This document shows positions 16,231 through 25,651 of a stretch of 64,000 bases of DNA, in pieces (the stretch's first letter is position 1; each line of letters opens with the position of its first letter). Under the pieces are notes generated by a model. That model worked only from the letters and a program-made list of their open reading frames with translations, was not told where the DNA came from and made no database searches. This DNA is from an uncultured Acidimicrobiales bacterium. GTDB lineage: Bacteria > Actinomycetota > Acidimicrobiia > Acidimicrobiales > CATQHL01. Both the position numbers and the translations under genes were made by a program. The stretch is taken from the NCBI GenBank assembly GCA_958295925.1, contig OY282384.1:189572-253571 (forward strand). The letters are read 5' to 3'.

Positions 16231-16562
16231 ACCACCGCACCTCCACTGAATTAACATAAGATAAGAATTCCCAGGCTCCCAAGCATCCCGAGCCCCGCCA
16301 GAGTAAAGGAATAGAAGAGAATACCGGCCTCCATCGCCATCGTTACAATCGGAAACGAAAGCCTGGCTCTACCACTCCCTTGACGGCAGAGAACAAAAAG
16401 GCGCGTTCCCGCAGAACCGACCCAGCGACCGCACCCTCACACCGGAACACCCGCACACCGAGTCGCAGGGACGCCGGAACACCCGGGAGCGCCTACACCC
16501 TAACCCCCAGGGGAGAGAAAGAGCAAGGCTGAATCCGAACCGATTTCAGGAGGTTTCAGCCA
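16231..16562. promoter_or_regulatory. Divergent region between parA and ssb
   Basis: 332 bp with no gene. CCGGAACACCCG occurs twice, at 16442-16453 and 16474-16485 (period 32), with more CACACC/ACACCC-rich sequence nearby. The region must hold promoters for both genes and is a candidate centromere. AGGAGG at about 16548-16553 is the ssb ribosome site. Confidence 0.45.
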
Positions 16563-16994
16563 GTGGACAGACTCAACGGCATCCAAGCCACATTCTTCGG
16601 CCACATCACCATGGAACCCGAACTCCGCTACGCCCGGGACACCAACAAGCCCTACGTCACCCTCCGGCTGGCGGTCAACACCTACCTGGGGCCCGACCGA
16701 GACCCGGAGACCGACTACATCAACGTCACCATGTTCGACCAGTACGCCGAGCGAGCCGCCTCCTGCACCGTGGGCGCCCTGTGCTTCGTCCAGGGCCGGA
16801 TGAGCCACCGGAACTTCGTCCGCCGGGACGGCACCAACGGCTACGCCATAGAAGTGAGGCCGGGCACCTTCCGATCCTTCGACCGCCGCAGCAGCGAAGA
16901 CCCCATGGTCAGCCCGCCAGCCCCGGAGGAGGTCGACCAGGCCGACGAAGAACCGCCCCCGGTGGAACTGGACGACGAAGCGGACGACCAGTAG
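16563..16994 (+). CDS. ssb: Single-stranded DNA-binding protein
   Basis: 143 residues, GTG start at 16563 set by AGGAGG with 9-nt spacing. Residues 4-103 form the OB fold typical of bacterial SSB: GHITMEPELRYARDTNKPYVTLRLAVN, then DYINVTMFDQYAERAA, VGALCFVQGRM and the final strand NGYAIEVRPGTFRSFD. The acidic tail is present (VELDDEADDQ), but it lacks the terminal hydrophobic pair (as in DDDIPF) that normally docks partner proteins. It protects single strands during replication and conjugative transfer. Confidence 0.9.
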   Translation: MDRLNGIQATFFGHITMEPELRYARDTNKPYVTLRLAVNTYLGPDRDPETDYINVTMFDQYAERAASCTVGALCFVQGRMSHRNFVRRDGTNGYAIEVRPGTFRSFDRRSSEDPMVSPPAPEEVDQADEEPPPVELDDEADDQ

Positions 16995-17345
16995 ACGAAC
17001 GAGTAGGCCAACCCCGGAGCACCAGGGCCAGGGTATCCAAAGACCGAAAGAGCCAAGCTCCCCAGGAAAAGGAAGAGAAACAACCCCATTCCCTACCTGG
17101 GGACGACTTTTTCACCGAAAGAAAGCCCCGGGCAGCGTAGGCAAATTTCACTAAATTATTTTAGAGTTACGCAAACTGACACCCAAGCAATTGACCGAAA
17201 GCAAGGCGGCTAACTACAATGCCGCCATTGGATTCAATGGAAGAGGAAGAAGATCGGGTGGAAGGGGAATCCCAAGATCGCGAGACGCGTTCCAATCCCA
17301 CCGGGGCGCGCGGGTCAGCCGCCGTAGAGAAGGGGAAACTCCATC
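16995..17345 (+). promoter_or_regulatory. Intergenic region with shared 12-mer
   Basis: 351 bp. Contains CTAAATTATTTT at 17151-17162, identical to 12643-12654. Both copies lie about 200 bp upstream of a plus-strand start (17346 and 12875), so a promoter or operator common to the two genes is likely. No convincing gene is present; a 62-codon frame from 17219 lacks a ribosome site. Confidence 0.45.
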
Positions 17346-18977
17346 ATGAACCAGCATTGGCCGGAAGCCGCCGAACCGGCGTACGACGAAGACAGCCAAA
17401 GAAATAGCGACAGGACTAGTGACCCAGCGAACGAGAGAACAGCCAGCCACGGACTGGAGAGAACGGAGAGAAAGGCCACCACCGCCACCAAGGAGCCCAC
17501 TCCCGAAGGGAAACCGAGGAGAGAACCGGGACAGCTCCGCGGCCGCCGGCCGCGACGGCGGACCGCGACCGACGACCACACGGATAGCAACAACGGGGGC
17601 ATGCCCACCGGCCCCCGCCGGCCCAAGTTCCCCATCGAACTGAGAGCCAACGGCGCGGCCGGCTACCGCCCCGGCGGACCCAACACGGGTCTGGAAGAGT
17701 TGCCCGAGCCCCAGACCGGCAACCGCATGCCCAGCGGACACTGGGACGGGGACCTATACGGCTCCCGCCACGAGGCCCACAGCCACCCAGACGGGCATAA
17801 CGATAGCCATAACGAGAGCCACAGCGACGGCCACACCGAAGAAGAGAGCGGCTCCCCCTTCAAACGAGCCGCCAGCGCCAGGATCAAAGAGGCGGACCGC
17901 GCCGCCGCCACCTGCATCCAGCAGTCGTCCAACGTAGCATTGCGGGAACTGCATCAGATCCTGGCCGCCCGCCAGCTGCCCGCCTTCTACTACTTCCGCG
18001 CCGCTGAGGAACTAGGCATGACCGCCCAGACCTGCCGCAACCTCAAGTTCGAAGACTATCCCATGACCGCGCAACCCACCGCCAAGCAGCAGCAGCAAGG
18101 GCTGCTGATCCTATGCAACGTCTTCATCAACCTGTCCCAGTACAAAGAGGAACCCACCTACAACGGGGCCAAGGCGGCGCTGAACCGCCGGGTCGACGAG
18201 TTGAAAGACCAGCAGATTTCCCACCACAAAATCGCCCAGCACCTCAAGATCTCCCACCGCGGGTTGACCGACCTGCTCAGCTTCGAGCACACCCGGCCCC
18301 ATCATTGCCCCTGGGAATGCCTGGAAAGCCTGAAGGACATCGAGGAGACCCTAGCCCGCCAGAGCAAGGCCCGCTCCCAGGCCCAGAAGAACAACGACAT
18401 GGTCAGCGACTTCTCCGCCCGCTACTACGACAAGGAGGCAGTCGAGCTGGCCAAAGCCCGCCTGAAGACGGTCCGCCCGGGCGAACCCTGCGCCAAGTGC
18501 CGAGCCCCGGCCGGCAGCCTGCTGCCCGACGGCACCCACGAAGCGACCGAGTCCGTCATCCTGCGCTGCCTCATGTGCGGCCAGGAAAATCTATTGAAAG
18601 AGGACGACTGGGACACCGAAGAGGACGTCAGCAAGCGGAAGTACGGCGAACAGCATGACCCCTGCTGGAACTGCGGGGCCGCGCCCCACAACATGAGAGC
18701 CGGCCGCACCGCGGCCAACGGCGACCAAGCCTACGACTGCACCATGTGCAGCCGGCCCACCTGGGTCAAGGCCGAGGACAAGGCCAGCAAGGGAATCAAC
18801 AAGAAGGGACTCGAACAGCGCACGCCGCAGAGCCACGACCGGCGGCGGGAACGAAAGACGGCGACCAAAAGCGAGAGCGAACCGCAAAAGGCGACGGAAC
18901 CGGTACTCCGCCGGGTCCCCACGGCAGCCCAGCCCCCGGCGATAGTGCGGCGGAGCACCTACGTCCCCATCGACTAG
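17346..18977 (+). CDS. HTH and zinc-ribbon protein of unknown function
   Basis: 543 residues. The first 175 are disordered. Residues 180-330 are helical with an HTH-like segment (QQISHHKIAQHLKISHRGLTD) near 290-315. Two zinc clusters follow: CAKC with CLMC near 380-415, and CWNC with CTMC near 440-465, each an ordinary four-Cys ribbon. The tail is basic. The layout suggests a nucleic-acid-binding protein, perhaps a regulator or replication initiator of the element; it sits just after parA and ssb. No family recognised. Confidence 0.75.
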   Translation: MNQHWPEAAEPAYDEDSQRNSDRTSDPANERTASHGLERTERKATTATKEPTPEGKPRREPGQLRGRRPRRRTATDDHTDSNNGGMPTGPRRPKFPIELRANGAAGYRPGGPNTGLEELPEPQTGNRMPSGHWDGDLYGSRHEAHSHPDGHNDSHNESHSDGHTEEESGSPFKRAASARIKEADRAAATCIQQSSNVALRELHQILAARQLPAFYYFRAAEELGMTAQTCRNLKFEDYPMTAQPTAKQQQQGLLILCNVFINLSQYKEEPTYNGAKAALNRRVDELKDQQISHHKIAQHLKISHRGLTDLLSFEHTRPHHCPWECLESLKDIEETLARQSKARSQAQKNNDMVSDFSARYYDKEAVELAKARLKTVRPGEPCAKCRAPAGSLLPDGTHEATESVILRCLMCGQENLLKEDDWDTEEDVSKRKYGEQHDPCWNCGAAPHNMRAGRTAANGDQAYDCTMCSRPTWVKAEDKASKGINKKGLEQRTPQSHDRRRERKTATKSESEPQKATEPVLRRVPTAAQPPAIVRRSTYVPID

Positions 18978-19229
18978 CCCCAGCGACTAGAAGGGAGGAC
19001 CAGCCACACCGCCCCGCGACGAAAGAGAGACGGAACACCTACCACAAAATCGCCCAGCCAGTTAGCACGGAGCACAGCAACCCACCCTACCAAAGCGGAA
19101 CCGCAGCAGAAACAGCATAATAAGGTCATTGCAGACCTCCGACCCTTATCGGCCGGCCCGGGCTGAACCAAGCACAGCGCCGGCCGGCCCAGAGCGTCCC
19201 AAGTCGCCCGAGGAGGGAACCAGTAAGCG

Positions 19230-21347
19230 ATGACCCAGCCGCGAACGACCACCCCCGAACCGGGCCTGACCCGAACCCGCGGCGGAGCCGGCAAAAGCCG
19301 GACCCCCACCAGCGGAGCAAAAGACGCCAGCCAGGCGAAAACCAACCCCGGACCACTCCGCATGTACCCACTGGACCCACAACAGAGAGACGCCGCCTCC
19401 GACGTATTGGGACCCATCCTGATAATCGGCGGCCCGGGCGTGGGCAAGACCCACACCCTGATCGGCCGGATCAATAGACTCTTGGAATCCAGGGCCAAGC
19501 CCAATACCATAACCTACGTCACCTTCGGCGCGAGGAATGCCGACGAAACCCGCCAGACGCTGGAAGAGCTGATTGAAGGCCCCCAGCCCTTCGTAGGCAC
19601 CCTGCACCAATACGCCTCCTACTTCCTGCGGAACGCCGGGGCCAGCGTACTGGGCATCTCACCCTACTATTCCATCTGGGACCACCAGCAAGCCACCGAG
19701 TGCCTGCAGGAACTGGCCCGCCAGAACCCCGAGGAACTCCGTTTCACCAACGACGAATTGGAGCGGTTCCTGCATTGGAAAGGCTTCAACCAAGCCCGGG
19801 ACAACACCGGCAGCCCCACGCCGCCGCCGGAGGGCTACTGGCACACCATGCTGGACCTGTACACCCAGGAAAAGTACCGGCAGCAGACCCTGGACCTGGA
19901 CGACATCATCCCCGCGGCTTTGGAAGCCATGGAAACCAACCCCCAGCTGAGCGAACTCTGGAGCGGCATCAGGACCAAGCACTTGCTGGTCGACGAGTTC
20001 CAGGACATCACCCGAGGCCAGTACCGACTACTGAAGAAGATGGTCGGCCCGGAACAGTCGATTGCGGTCGCCACCGACCCCAATCAGTCCATCTACACCT
20101 GGCGGGGCGCCGACCCCAACCTGTTGAATAGATTTCTGCTCGACTTCCCCCAGACGAAACAGCACCTGCTGACCTCGAACCATAGAGCGACGCAGACGCT
20201 GACCGAAACCGCCCGCGGCTTGGCCGGCCACGCCGACGTCCACGGCCTCTACGACGCAGGACTGCAGTCATTGCGACTGGAAGGCCCCAGCCCAGAAGTC
20301 TACTTCTTCGAAGGGCCCACCCAGCAGATGGACACGGAAGTCATCAAGCACGCCGAACGCCTGCACGACGAAGAGGGAATCCCCTGGGAGGACATGGCCT
20401 TTATCTACCGAAGGCACTCCACCAGCGCAAGACTGCAGGGCCGCCTGTTCCAAGCGGGCCGGCACTACACAGTGCTTAGCGAAGTCCTGCGAGCGGGAGA
20501 GGACGACGCAGCCCACATCATGAGCCTGCTGACCATCCTGGTCAATCCGATGGACGTGCAGGCCTTCGCCCTGGCCGCCGGCGTGGACAACAGAAGGCAG
20601 AAGCGCCGGCTCTCCGAGACGGTTTGCGGCCACCTGCGCCGCATCGCCGAAGAGCAGGAAATCGACCTAGTGGAAGCAGCGGAACTCTACCGCCATACCC
20701 TGAAGGCCAGCGACGCCGTGGCCCAGAGCCTGCGCTACGCGGTAGCCGCCTGGCGGACGCTGCGAGAAGCCTGCTCCGCCGACCCCGAGCCGACCATCGG
20801 CCAGCTCTGCCGCCTGACCTACGAAAGAATGCACCAAGAACGCCGGCAGGGACACATCCCGCCGCCGCCCCCGCCGGAGGTGACCCGGCTCTTCATCATG
20901 GCCGACACCACGGCCCGCCTGCCCGGCGAGTCAGCCCCGAAACATCTTTCCCGGTTCCTCGAATTGGCGCGTACTTCAATTTATCCGGACCATAGGTCGG
21001 TGGAGAACGCCGACATGCTGGAACACGAACGCGGCATCACCCTGTCGACGATCCACGCCGCCAAGGGCCTGCAGTGGCCGGTAGTCTGGCTGATCGACGC
21101 CGCCGACCACATCATCCCCGGACCGATCCGGGAAGACTCCCCTCAGGCGAAGACCAAACTGGAGGAGGAACAGCGCATCTTCTACGTGGCCGCCACGCGG
21201 GCGACGGATAGACTGCATTTCTGCTACGCCGAGACGACGATGCAGGGCAAGCCGGCAGTCGCCTCCCGCTACCTGGAGCCATTAGAAGAGATGCTGGAAT
21301 TCCACCACGTGAAGTACACTCCGCCCGAGTCGGAACAAGCCGGCTGA
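19230..21347 (+). CDS. UvrD/PcrA-like SF1A DNA helicase
   Basis: 705 residues from ATG 19230 (GGAGG upstream). After a 45-residue disordered leader come the SF1A motifs: Q-motif DPQQRDA, Walker A GGPGVGKT at 67-74, motif II VDEFQD near 254, motif III DPNQSIYTWRGAD, motif V TIHAAKGLQW near 606, and motif VI RIFYVAATRATD. These define a 3'-5' DNA helicase. On a conjugative element it could serve replication, repair or strand displacement. A second, diverged SF1A helicase is encoded at 55996-57900. Confidence 0.9.
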   Translation: MTQPRTTTPEPGLTRTRGGAGKSRTPTSGAKDASQAKTNPGPLRMYPLDPQQRDAASDVLGPILIIGGPGVGKTHTLIGRINRLLESRAKPNTITYVTFGARNADETRQTLEELIEGPQPFVGTLHQYASYFLRNAGASVLGISPYYSIWDHQQATECLQELARQNPEELRFTNDELERFLHWKGFNQARDNTGSPTPPPEGYWHTMLDLYTQEKYRQQTLDLDDIIPAALEAMETNPQLSELWSGIRTKHLLVDEFQDITRGQYRLLKKMVGPEQSIAVATDPNQSIYTWRGADPNLLNRFLLDFPQTKQHLLTSNHRATQTLTETARGLAGHADVHGLYDAGLQSLRLEGPSPEVYFFEGPTQQMDTEVIKHAERLHDEEGIPWEDMAFIYRRHSTSARLQGRLFQAGRHYTVLSEVLRAGEDDAAHIMSLLTILVNPMDVQAFALAAGVDNRRQKRRLSETVCGHLRRIAEEQEIDLVEAAELYRHTLKASDAVAQSLRYAVAAWRTLREACSADPEPTIGQLCRLTYERMHQERRQGHIPPPPPPEVTRLFIMADTTARLPGESAPKHLSRFLELARTSIYPDHRSVENADMLEHERGITLSTIHAAKGLQWPVVWLIDAADHIIPGPIREDSPQAKTKLEEEQRIFYVAATRATDRLHFCYAETTMQGKPAVASRYLEPLEEMLEFHHVKYTPPESEQAG

Positions 21348-21572
21348 CCGGTCAAACCGACGACAGGCAATATAGATACCCCCTAGCTAGCCGGCGGCAC
21401 GGCACCGCCGCAGAACGAGCCAAACCCGCCCCAGCCACCCCTGGCCGGCCGACCCGCCGAGGGGCCATAATATCCGGGAGTCCGGAGAACCAGGAGACCC
21501 CAGGACTCCTGACGCGCCCCAAGAGCAAGAGAATCAAGCCGACCAGGCCGGAGAGGAGGGGAAGGGAAAGCC

Positions 21573-22265
21573 ATGCCAGCAGCCACCAGCGCCAAGCCGA
21601 AGAAGACAGCCGCGAAGTCCACCACAAAGAAGACCGCCAGCGCCGCCCCCAAAGGCAAAGCCCCCGCTAAACCGAAAAAGGAAACGCTGCAGCCACCCAT
21701 GGAGCGCGGCAAACTCCGCGCCGTGCAGCTCACCCGAGTCATCGACGGCGACACCGTCGAGGTAGAAATGGGAGTGGGCTGGTTCAAAGCCCCCGCTAGA
21801 AAGCGCATACGCCTCTGGGGCATCGACGCCCCGGAGAGCTCCCAAAAGAATGGTAAGGAATCCACCAAGCATCTCCAGAAGCTGATCGGCTCCCGCCGCA
21901 AGATCTACCTGGAAGCGATGGCCCTGGACCAGTACGGCCGGACCGTCGGAGTAATCTACCCCGGCAAGTCAGCCCCCGGCCACGCCTACAACTGCCGCAT
22001 GCTGGCCGACGGCTGGGCCCACAGCTACATGCTTTCCAAGCCCTACAAGGACATCTACGCCCGCGCCGAGGCCCAGGCCAAGGCCAAGCACAAAGGCATG
22101 TGGAAGCAGGAGAAACGCGGCAAGTCGCTGGAGGCCCCCGGCGCCTTCCGCAAGAAGGAACAGCGCAAGCAGGAACGCCGCCACGGCTTCAAAGTCTGGT
22201 TCTGGGTCATCACGCTCTTGCTGCTGGCCGGCGTCATCACCTACGCCGTAGCAACACGACTATGA
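21573..22265 (+). CDS. Tail-anchored thermonuclease (SNase family)
   Basis: 230 residues. Residues 1-45 are Lys/Ala-rich, residues 50-180 an SNase domain with all usual catalytic residues: GDT at 59-61, R80, D85 and E88 of RLWGIDAPE, and R123 of DQYGR. Residues 206-226 form a C-terminal transmembrane helix (WFWVITLLLLAGVITYAVA), which is unusual because most family members carry an N-terminal signal peptide. Tail anchoring with no signal would place the nuclease in the cytoplasm, where its basic N-terminus could hold DNA. GAGGAGGGGAAGGGAAAGCC precedes the ATG. The stop overlaps the next ATG (ATGA). Confidence 0.85.
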   Translation: MPAATSAKPKKTAAKSTTKKTASAAPKGKAPAKPKKETLQPPMERGKLRAVQLTRVIDGDTVEVEMGVGWFKAPARKRIRLWGIDAPESSQKNGKESTKHLQKLIGSRRKIYLEAMALDQYGRTVGVIYPGKSAPGHAYNCRMLADGWAHSYMLSKPYKDIYARAEAQAKAKHKGMWKQEKRGKSLEAPGAFRKKEQRKQERRHGFKVWFWVITLLLLAGVITYAVATRL

Positions 22266-24016
22266 CCACGACTATGACCGCGACCACACAGGGAAGATCA
22301 ACCAGAGAAAGAAGAGAAGCGGCGAGCCAGGAGGCGGAGGCCGAAACGACGCCAAGCGCCCCGCCCCCGGCCCGAGCCCCACTGGCCCTCCGGGACTACC
22401 AACAAGAAATCCTCCAGGAAGCCCACGGCTGCCTGAGAGAGGCGCCTTCGCTGTTAGTAACCGCCCCCACCGGGGCCGGGAAGACCATCATCCTGGCTGA
22501 GATCCTGCGCCGCACCCGCAGCCAGAACCGCCGCGCCGCCCTCCTGGTCCACCGCCAGGAGCTGCTGAAACAAGCAGTCGAAACCATCATGGTCCAATCA
22601 GGAGTCCCCGAACCCCCCGGCGTGGTCTGGAAGGCCTCCCAGGACTGGTCCCGGCCGGTAACGGTCATCGCCCAAGACACCTTCAACTCTAGGGAAGTGC
22701 CCAACGAAGCCAGAGGCCTCAGCCTGCTGATCATCGACGAGGCCCACCACGCCATCGCCCCTTCCTGGCTGGATACTATAGGTCGGCTGAATCCCAGGTA
22801 CCTGATGGGCTTCAGCGCCACGCCCTTCCGCCAGGACCGGGAACCGCTGAGCCCCGAACCCTTCGCCAAGATAATTCGGCCGATAACCCCGAAGGACCTG
22901 ATCGACCGGGGAATACTGTGCCCCGCCCGGATCGAATCGCCGGTCATCTACGACCCGCTGGGCCAGCCCCAGCCGGTGAACAAAGCCGAGAACCTGAGCG
23001 ACGTCTACATCCAAGCGGTACGCTACGCCATCGCCCAGGGCCGCAGCAAGATACTCCTCTACGTCTCGCCCAACCGAGCGGAAACGCCCACCCAGGTCAT
23101 GGCCCAAGCCGACAAGAAACTCAAAGCCCAAGGATTAACCTCGGACGCCATCACCCAGGCGATGAGCGGAAAGCAGCGCGAAGCCGCCATCGACCGCTTC
23201 AAGGACGCCACCGGCGTCAGCATATTGTTGAATTACATGGCCTTGACCGAAGGCACGGACCTGCCCTGCGTCGACTGCGTGATCATCGGCCGGCACACCC
23301 TGTCCGAAAGCACCATCATCCAGATGATCGGCCGCGGCCTCCGCAAGCACCCCGGCAAAGAGGATTGCCTCGTCCTGGACTACACCGGCCGGACCGACAT
23401 GACTGACATCATCCACTACTGGCGATTGGACTCCGACAAGGAGAACCCTCCCGAAGGCGGCGGAGAGGACAGGGACGACCTCGAGCCGCCGCCGGAGAAG
23501 CTGACCAAAGCGGAGATGACCCAGCTGATAACCCAGTTCCCCAACCAGATCAGCCCCTTGGCCCAGGCGCAGGTGGACTACCCCTGGTTCAAGCCCTGGC
23601 CGAACCAGCCGATACTGGCCCTGCCCTTATGGGAGACCAACCCCCGGCCGGAGGATAAGGGACAGGACCACTACCTGGTCATCCAGCCCTACCGGAACGG
23701 AACCTGGGGAGTGACCCAGCTCACCCTACAAACCAGAGGTCCAGCCCCAATGACCCGGAAGCGGGAGCTGGCCGGCAACCAGGACGCCGCCGCCAACCTG
23801 GTGCGGGCGACCCTGGGCGCCGAAGCCCCCCGGCTCAGCCGGCAAGCCCGCTGGAGAACGAGGGAAGCCAGCCAGGCCCAGCAGGTCGCCTGGCGCCGGC
23901 TGCACCCGCAGAGCAAGGCACTACCCGAATTGTTGACCGCCGGTGAGATTTCCGATAGCATAGCCTGCAGCCGCTTCCAGGCCAGAGTGAACCCAGCTGT
24001 ATTAGGGAATTACTGA
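22262..24016 (+). CDS. SF2 DNA/RNA helicase (DEAH box)
   Basis: 584 residues, ATG overlapping the preceding stop by 4 nt, so translation is coupled. RDYQQEI (Q-like motif) near 44, Walker A APTGAGKT at 68-75, DEAHH near 159, SATPF near 183, then the second RecA domain with MALTEGTDLPCVD and QMIGRGLRKHPGKEDCLVLDYTG. This is the arrangement of RecG/UvrB-like and type I restriction-like SF2 helicases. The C-terminal 150 residues are not recognised. Coupling to the nuclease suggests joint DNA processing. Confidence 0.85.
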   Translation: MTTTMTATTQGRSTRERREAASQEAEAETTPSAPPPARAPLALRDYQQEILQEAHGCLREAPSLLVTAPTGAGKTIILAEILRRTRSQNRRAALLVHRQELLKQAVETIMVQSGVPEPPGVVWKASQDWSRPVTVIAQDTFNSREVPNEARGLSLLIIDEAHHAIAPSWLDTIGRLNPRYLMGFSATPFRQDREPLSPEPFAKIIRPITPKDLIDRGILCPARIESPVIYDPLGQPQPVNKAENLSDVYIQAVRYAIAQGRSKILLYVSPNRAETPTQVMAQADKKLKAQGLTSDAITQAMSGKQREAAIDRFKDATGVSILLNYMALTEGTDLPCVDCVIIGRHTLSESTIIQMIGRGLRKHPGKEDCLVLDYTGRTDMTDIIHYWRLDSDKENPPEGGGEDRDDLEPPPEKLTKAEMTQLITQFPNQISPLAQAQVDYPWFKPWPNQPILALPLWETNPRPEDKGQDHYLVIQPYRNGTWGVTQLTLQTRGPAPMTRKRELAGNQDAAANLVRATLGAEAPRLSRQARWRTREASQAQQVAWRRLHPQSKALPELLTAGEISDSIACSRFQARVNPAVLGNY

Positions 24017-24022
24017 ACGAGC

Positions 24023-24295
24023 ATGACGATGAACATGACAATGAAAACAAAGAACACTTCCGAGTTCCTTCCCCTGGGAATACCCGGAACCAAGGACACC
24101 TGCTGCATCTGCGGCAACGAGAACGCGGAATTGGGACAGGAAGCCTTCAAGGCTTCCTGGAACGGTAGGCCGATCTACCTGGAAGCCATCCAGGTAACGC
24201 ACTGCGACGAGTGCGAGGAAGGAACACTGACAGCGGCAGAGTTGCAGAAGATCGACGAGGCTTGCCACGCAGCAGACGCCCAAGGCTCAAAGTAG
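24023..24295 (+). CDS. Small zinc-finger protein (YgiT/MqsA-like N-terminal type)
   Basis: 90 residues. CCICGNEN and HCDECEEG give two Cys pairs about 45 residues apart, as in YgiT-type zinc fingers. The DNA-binding HTH of MqsA antitoxins is missing and no toxin gene adjoins, so a toxin-antitoxin role is not supported. ATG codons at 24023, 24029, 24035 and 24041 are all possible starts; none has a strong Shine-Dalgarno. Confidence 0.65.
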   Translation: MTMNMTMKTKNTSEFLPLGIPGTKDTCCICGNENAELGQEAFKASWNGRPIYLEAIQVTHCDECEEGTLTAAELQKIDEACHAADAQGSK

Positions 24296-24310
24296 GCCAC
24301 AACTACCCAG

Positions 24311-25369
24311 ATGGCAGAACAGGAGCACAAGGACGACTTCGGCCCGACCCCGCCCACGGCGGGAGGAACCGCCACGCCGGCACAGAACGGCAAGCATTGG
24401 CGACCCTGGCCGAAACGCCGGCTGACCCGCATGGAGACGATCGCCATCGGCTTAGCCCTGGCCATCCTGGTAGTAGGCTCCCTCCGATTCCTGTTCCCCC
24501 AGGACCCGACCCCGCTCCGCGCCCTGGTCACCGAAATACCGGAGAACCTCACGGAAGCGGACGCCGCCATCGCGTTACAGAACTGGCTGAGCGAGGCCGC
24601 CTGGGCCGAACAGACCAGCGCCACCGCGCAATTGCAGCCGGAGAACTTCCACCGGGCCATGGCCACCGAGCCAGACCGCCGCTGCGCCGAGGCCAGCTGG
24701 GGCGAACGGGAACGGCTCCTGGACCTGAAACAGAACCAGCCGAGCACCTACGCCAACGCCATGCAGGAATACGTCCACGACCTGCGCGCCTGCGCCGAGA
24801 ACAACCAGACGCTGCAGGACCCCGCAGCCTGGACCCAGGCCTCCCAGGGCCGAAGGAAAGACCTGGCCGAAAGGCAGTTCCAGCGCCTCTGGCGAACCAT
24901 CAACCCCGCAGAGACCATCAAGACCCTCCTGGCCACCCGGCTGCAAGACCCGGTGGAAGCCCAGGACAACGAATGGCGGAAGGTCCGAGACTTGTACCTG
25001 GACTGCGACCGGACGGAGTACTACGCCGACCGCATCTCCCGCATCGACGACTCGGAGCACATCCGGCAGGCCAATCTATGGCTGAACGCCGGAGACGAGA
25101 TGCGCCGCTGCGCGCAGGAGACCACCAACGCCGCCATCGTAGGGCGGGACCGGGAGGAGACTCCCTCCAACGACGCCGCGTTGGAAGAACCGCCACCCCC
25201 TCCGGTGGAAGAGGAACCGTTAGAAGAGGCCAACCCACTGGACAACCACCACCAGGAGATGACGCCGGAAGAGCTGGAGTACCACCTGGAGACCGGTGGG
25301 TTCCTCGGCGAGGATGAAAGTGAATTGGAGCCACCCGGCGACGCCGCGGACGAAACGCCCACGCCGTAG
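24311..25369 (+). CDS. Single-pass membrane protein of unknown function
   Basis: 352 residues. A basic N-terminal 40 residues is followed by one transmembrane helix (METIAIGLALAILVVGSLRFLF, about 40-60), then a large helical domain with scattered Cys (RRCAEA, LRACAE, DCDRTEY, RRCAQE) and an acidic, disordered tail. It is probably inserted with the large domain outside the cytoplasm, where paired Cys could form disulfides (inference). It follows the zinc-finger gene by 15 nt and belongs to the plus-strand run. Confidence 0.75.
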   Translation: MAEQEHKDDFGPTPPTAGGTATPAQNGKHWRPWPKRRLTRMETIAIGLALAILVVGSLRFLFPQDPTPLRALVTEIPENLTEADAAIALQNWLSEAAWAEQTSATAQLQPENFHRAMATEPDRRCAEASWGERERLLDLKQNQPSTYANAMQEYVHDLRACAENNQTLQDPAAWTQASQGRRKDLAERQFQRLWRTINPAETIKTLLATRLQDPVEAQDNEWRKVRDLYLDCDRTEYYADRISRIDDSEHIRQANLWLNAGDEMRRCAQETTNAAIVGRDREETPSNDAALEEPPPPPVEEEPLEEANPLDNHHQEMTPEELEYHLETGGFLGEDESELEPPGDAADETPTP

Positions 25370-25421
25370 ATTACCGAAGAATACGGAGAGAGCCAGGAGA
25401 CGAACCAACACCAAGATTGGA

Positions 25422-25448
25422 AGGGGCAGGCCGACGCCCACCTGCCCT
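25422..25448 (+). terminator. Hairpin followed by pyrimidine-rich tract
   Basis: GGGGCAGG (25423-25430) pairs with CCTGCCC (25441-25447) and is followed by TCCCTTCTCTTCCC. It ends the 24311-25369 transcription unit. Confidence 0.5.
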
Positions 25449-25538
25449 CCCTTCTCTTCCCGGGCTGGCAACCGCGGGCTTGTTGCCGGTTCTTCGCTGA
25501 GCTAAGGCGGGTCGACGCCGTTGAAAGAGTGAAAACCA

Positions 25539-25557
25539 CTAAACCGGTTTACTAAAA
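25539..25557. repeat. Tandem CTAAAC box
   Basis: CTAAAC (25539-25544) and CTAAAA (25552-25557), period 13; the centre TAAACCGGTTTA (25540-25551) is a perfect palindrome. It lies 95-113 bp before the gene at 25652. Confidence 0.55.
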
Positions 25558-25651
25558 GCCCGGACCACGGGCAGGACAAAGAACCCCTACAAGCCCCGCA
25601 CACACGCTGAAGAGACGGTCCACGACCGAACTCGAGGAGGAAGACCAAACC

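Noticed and set aside
24023-24295. MqsA-type antitoxin of a toxin-antitoxin pair
   Set aside because: The zinc finger fits but the HTH domain is absent and no toxin-like gene is adjacent.
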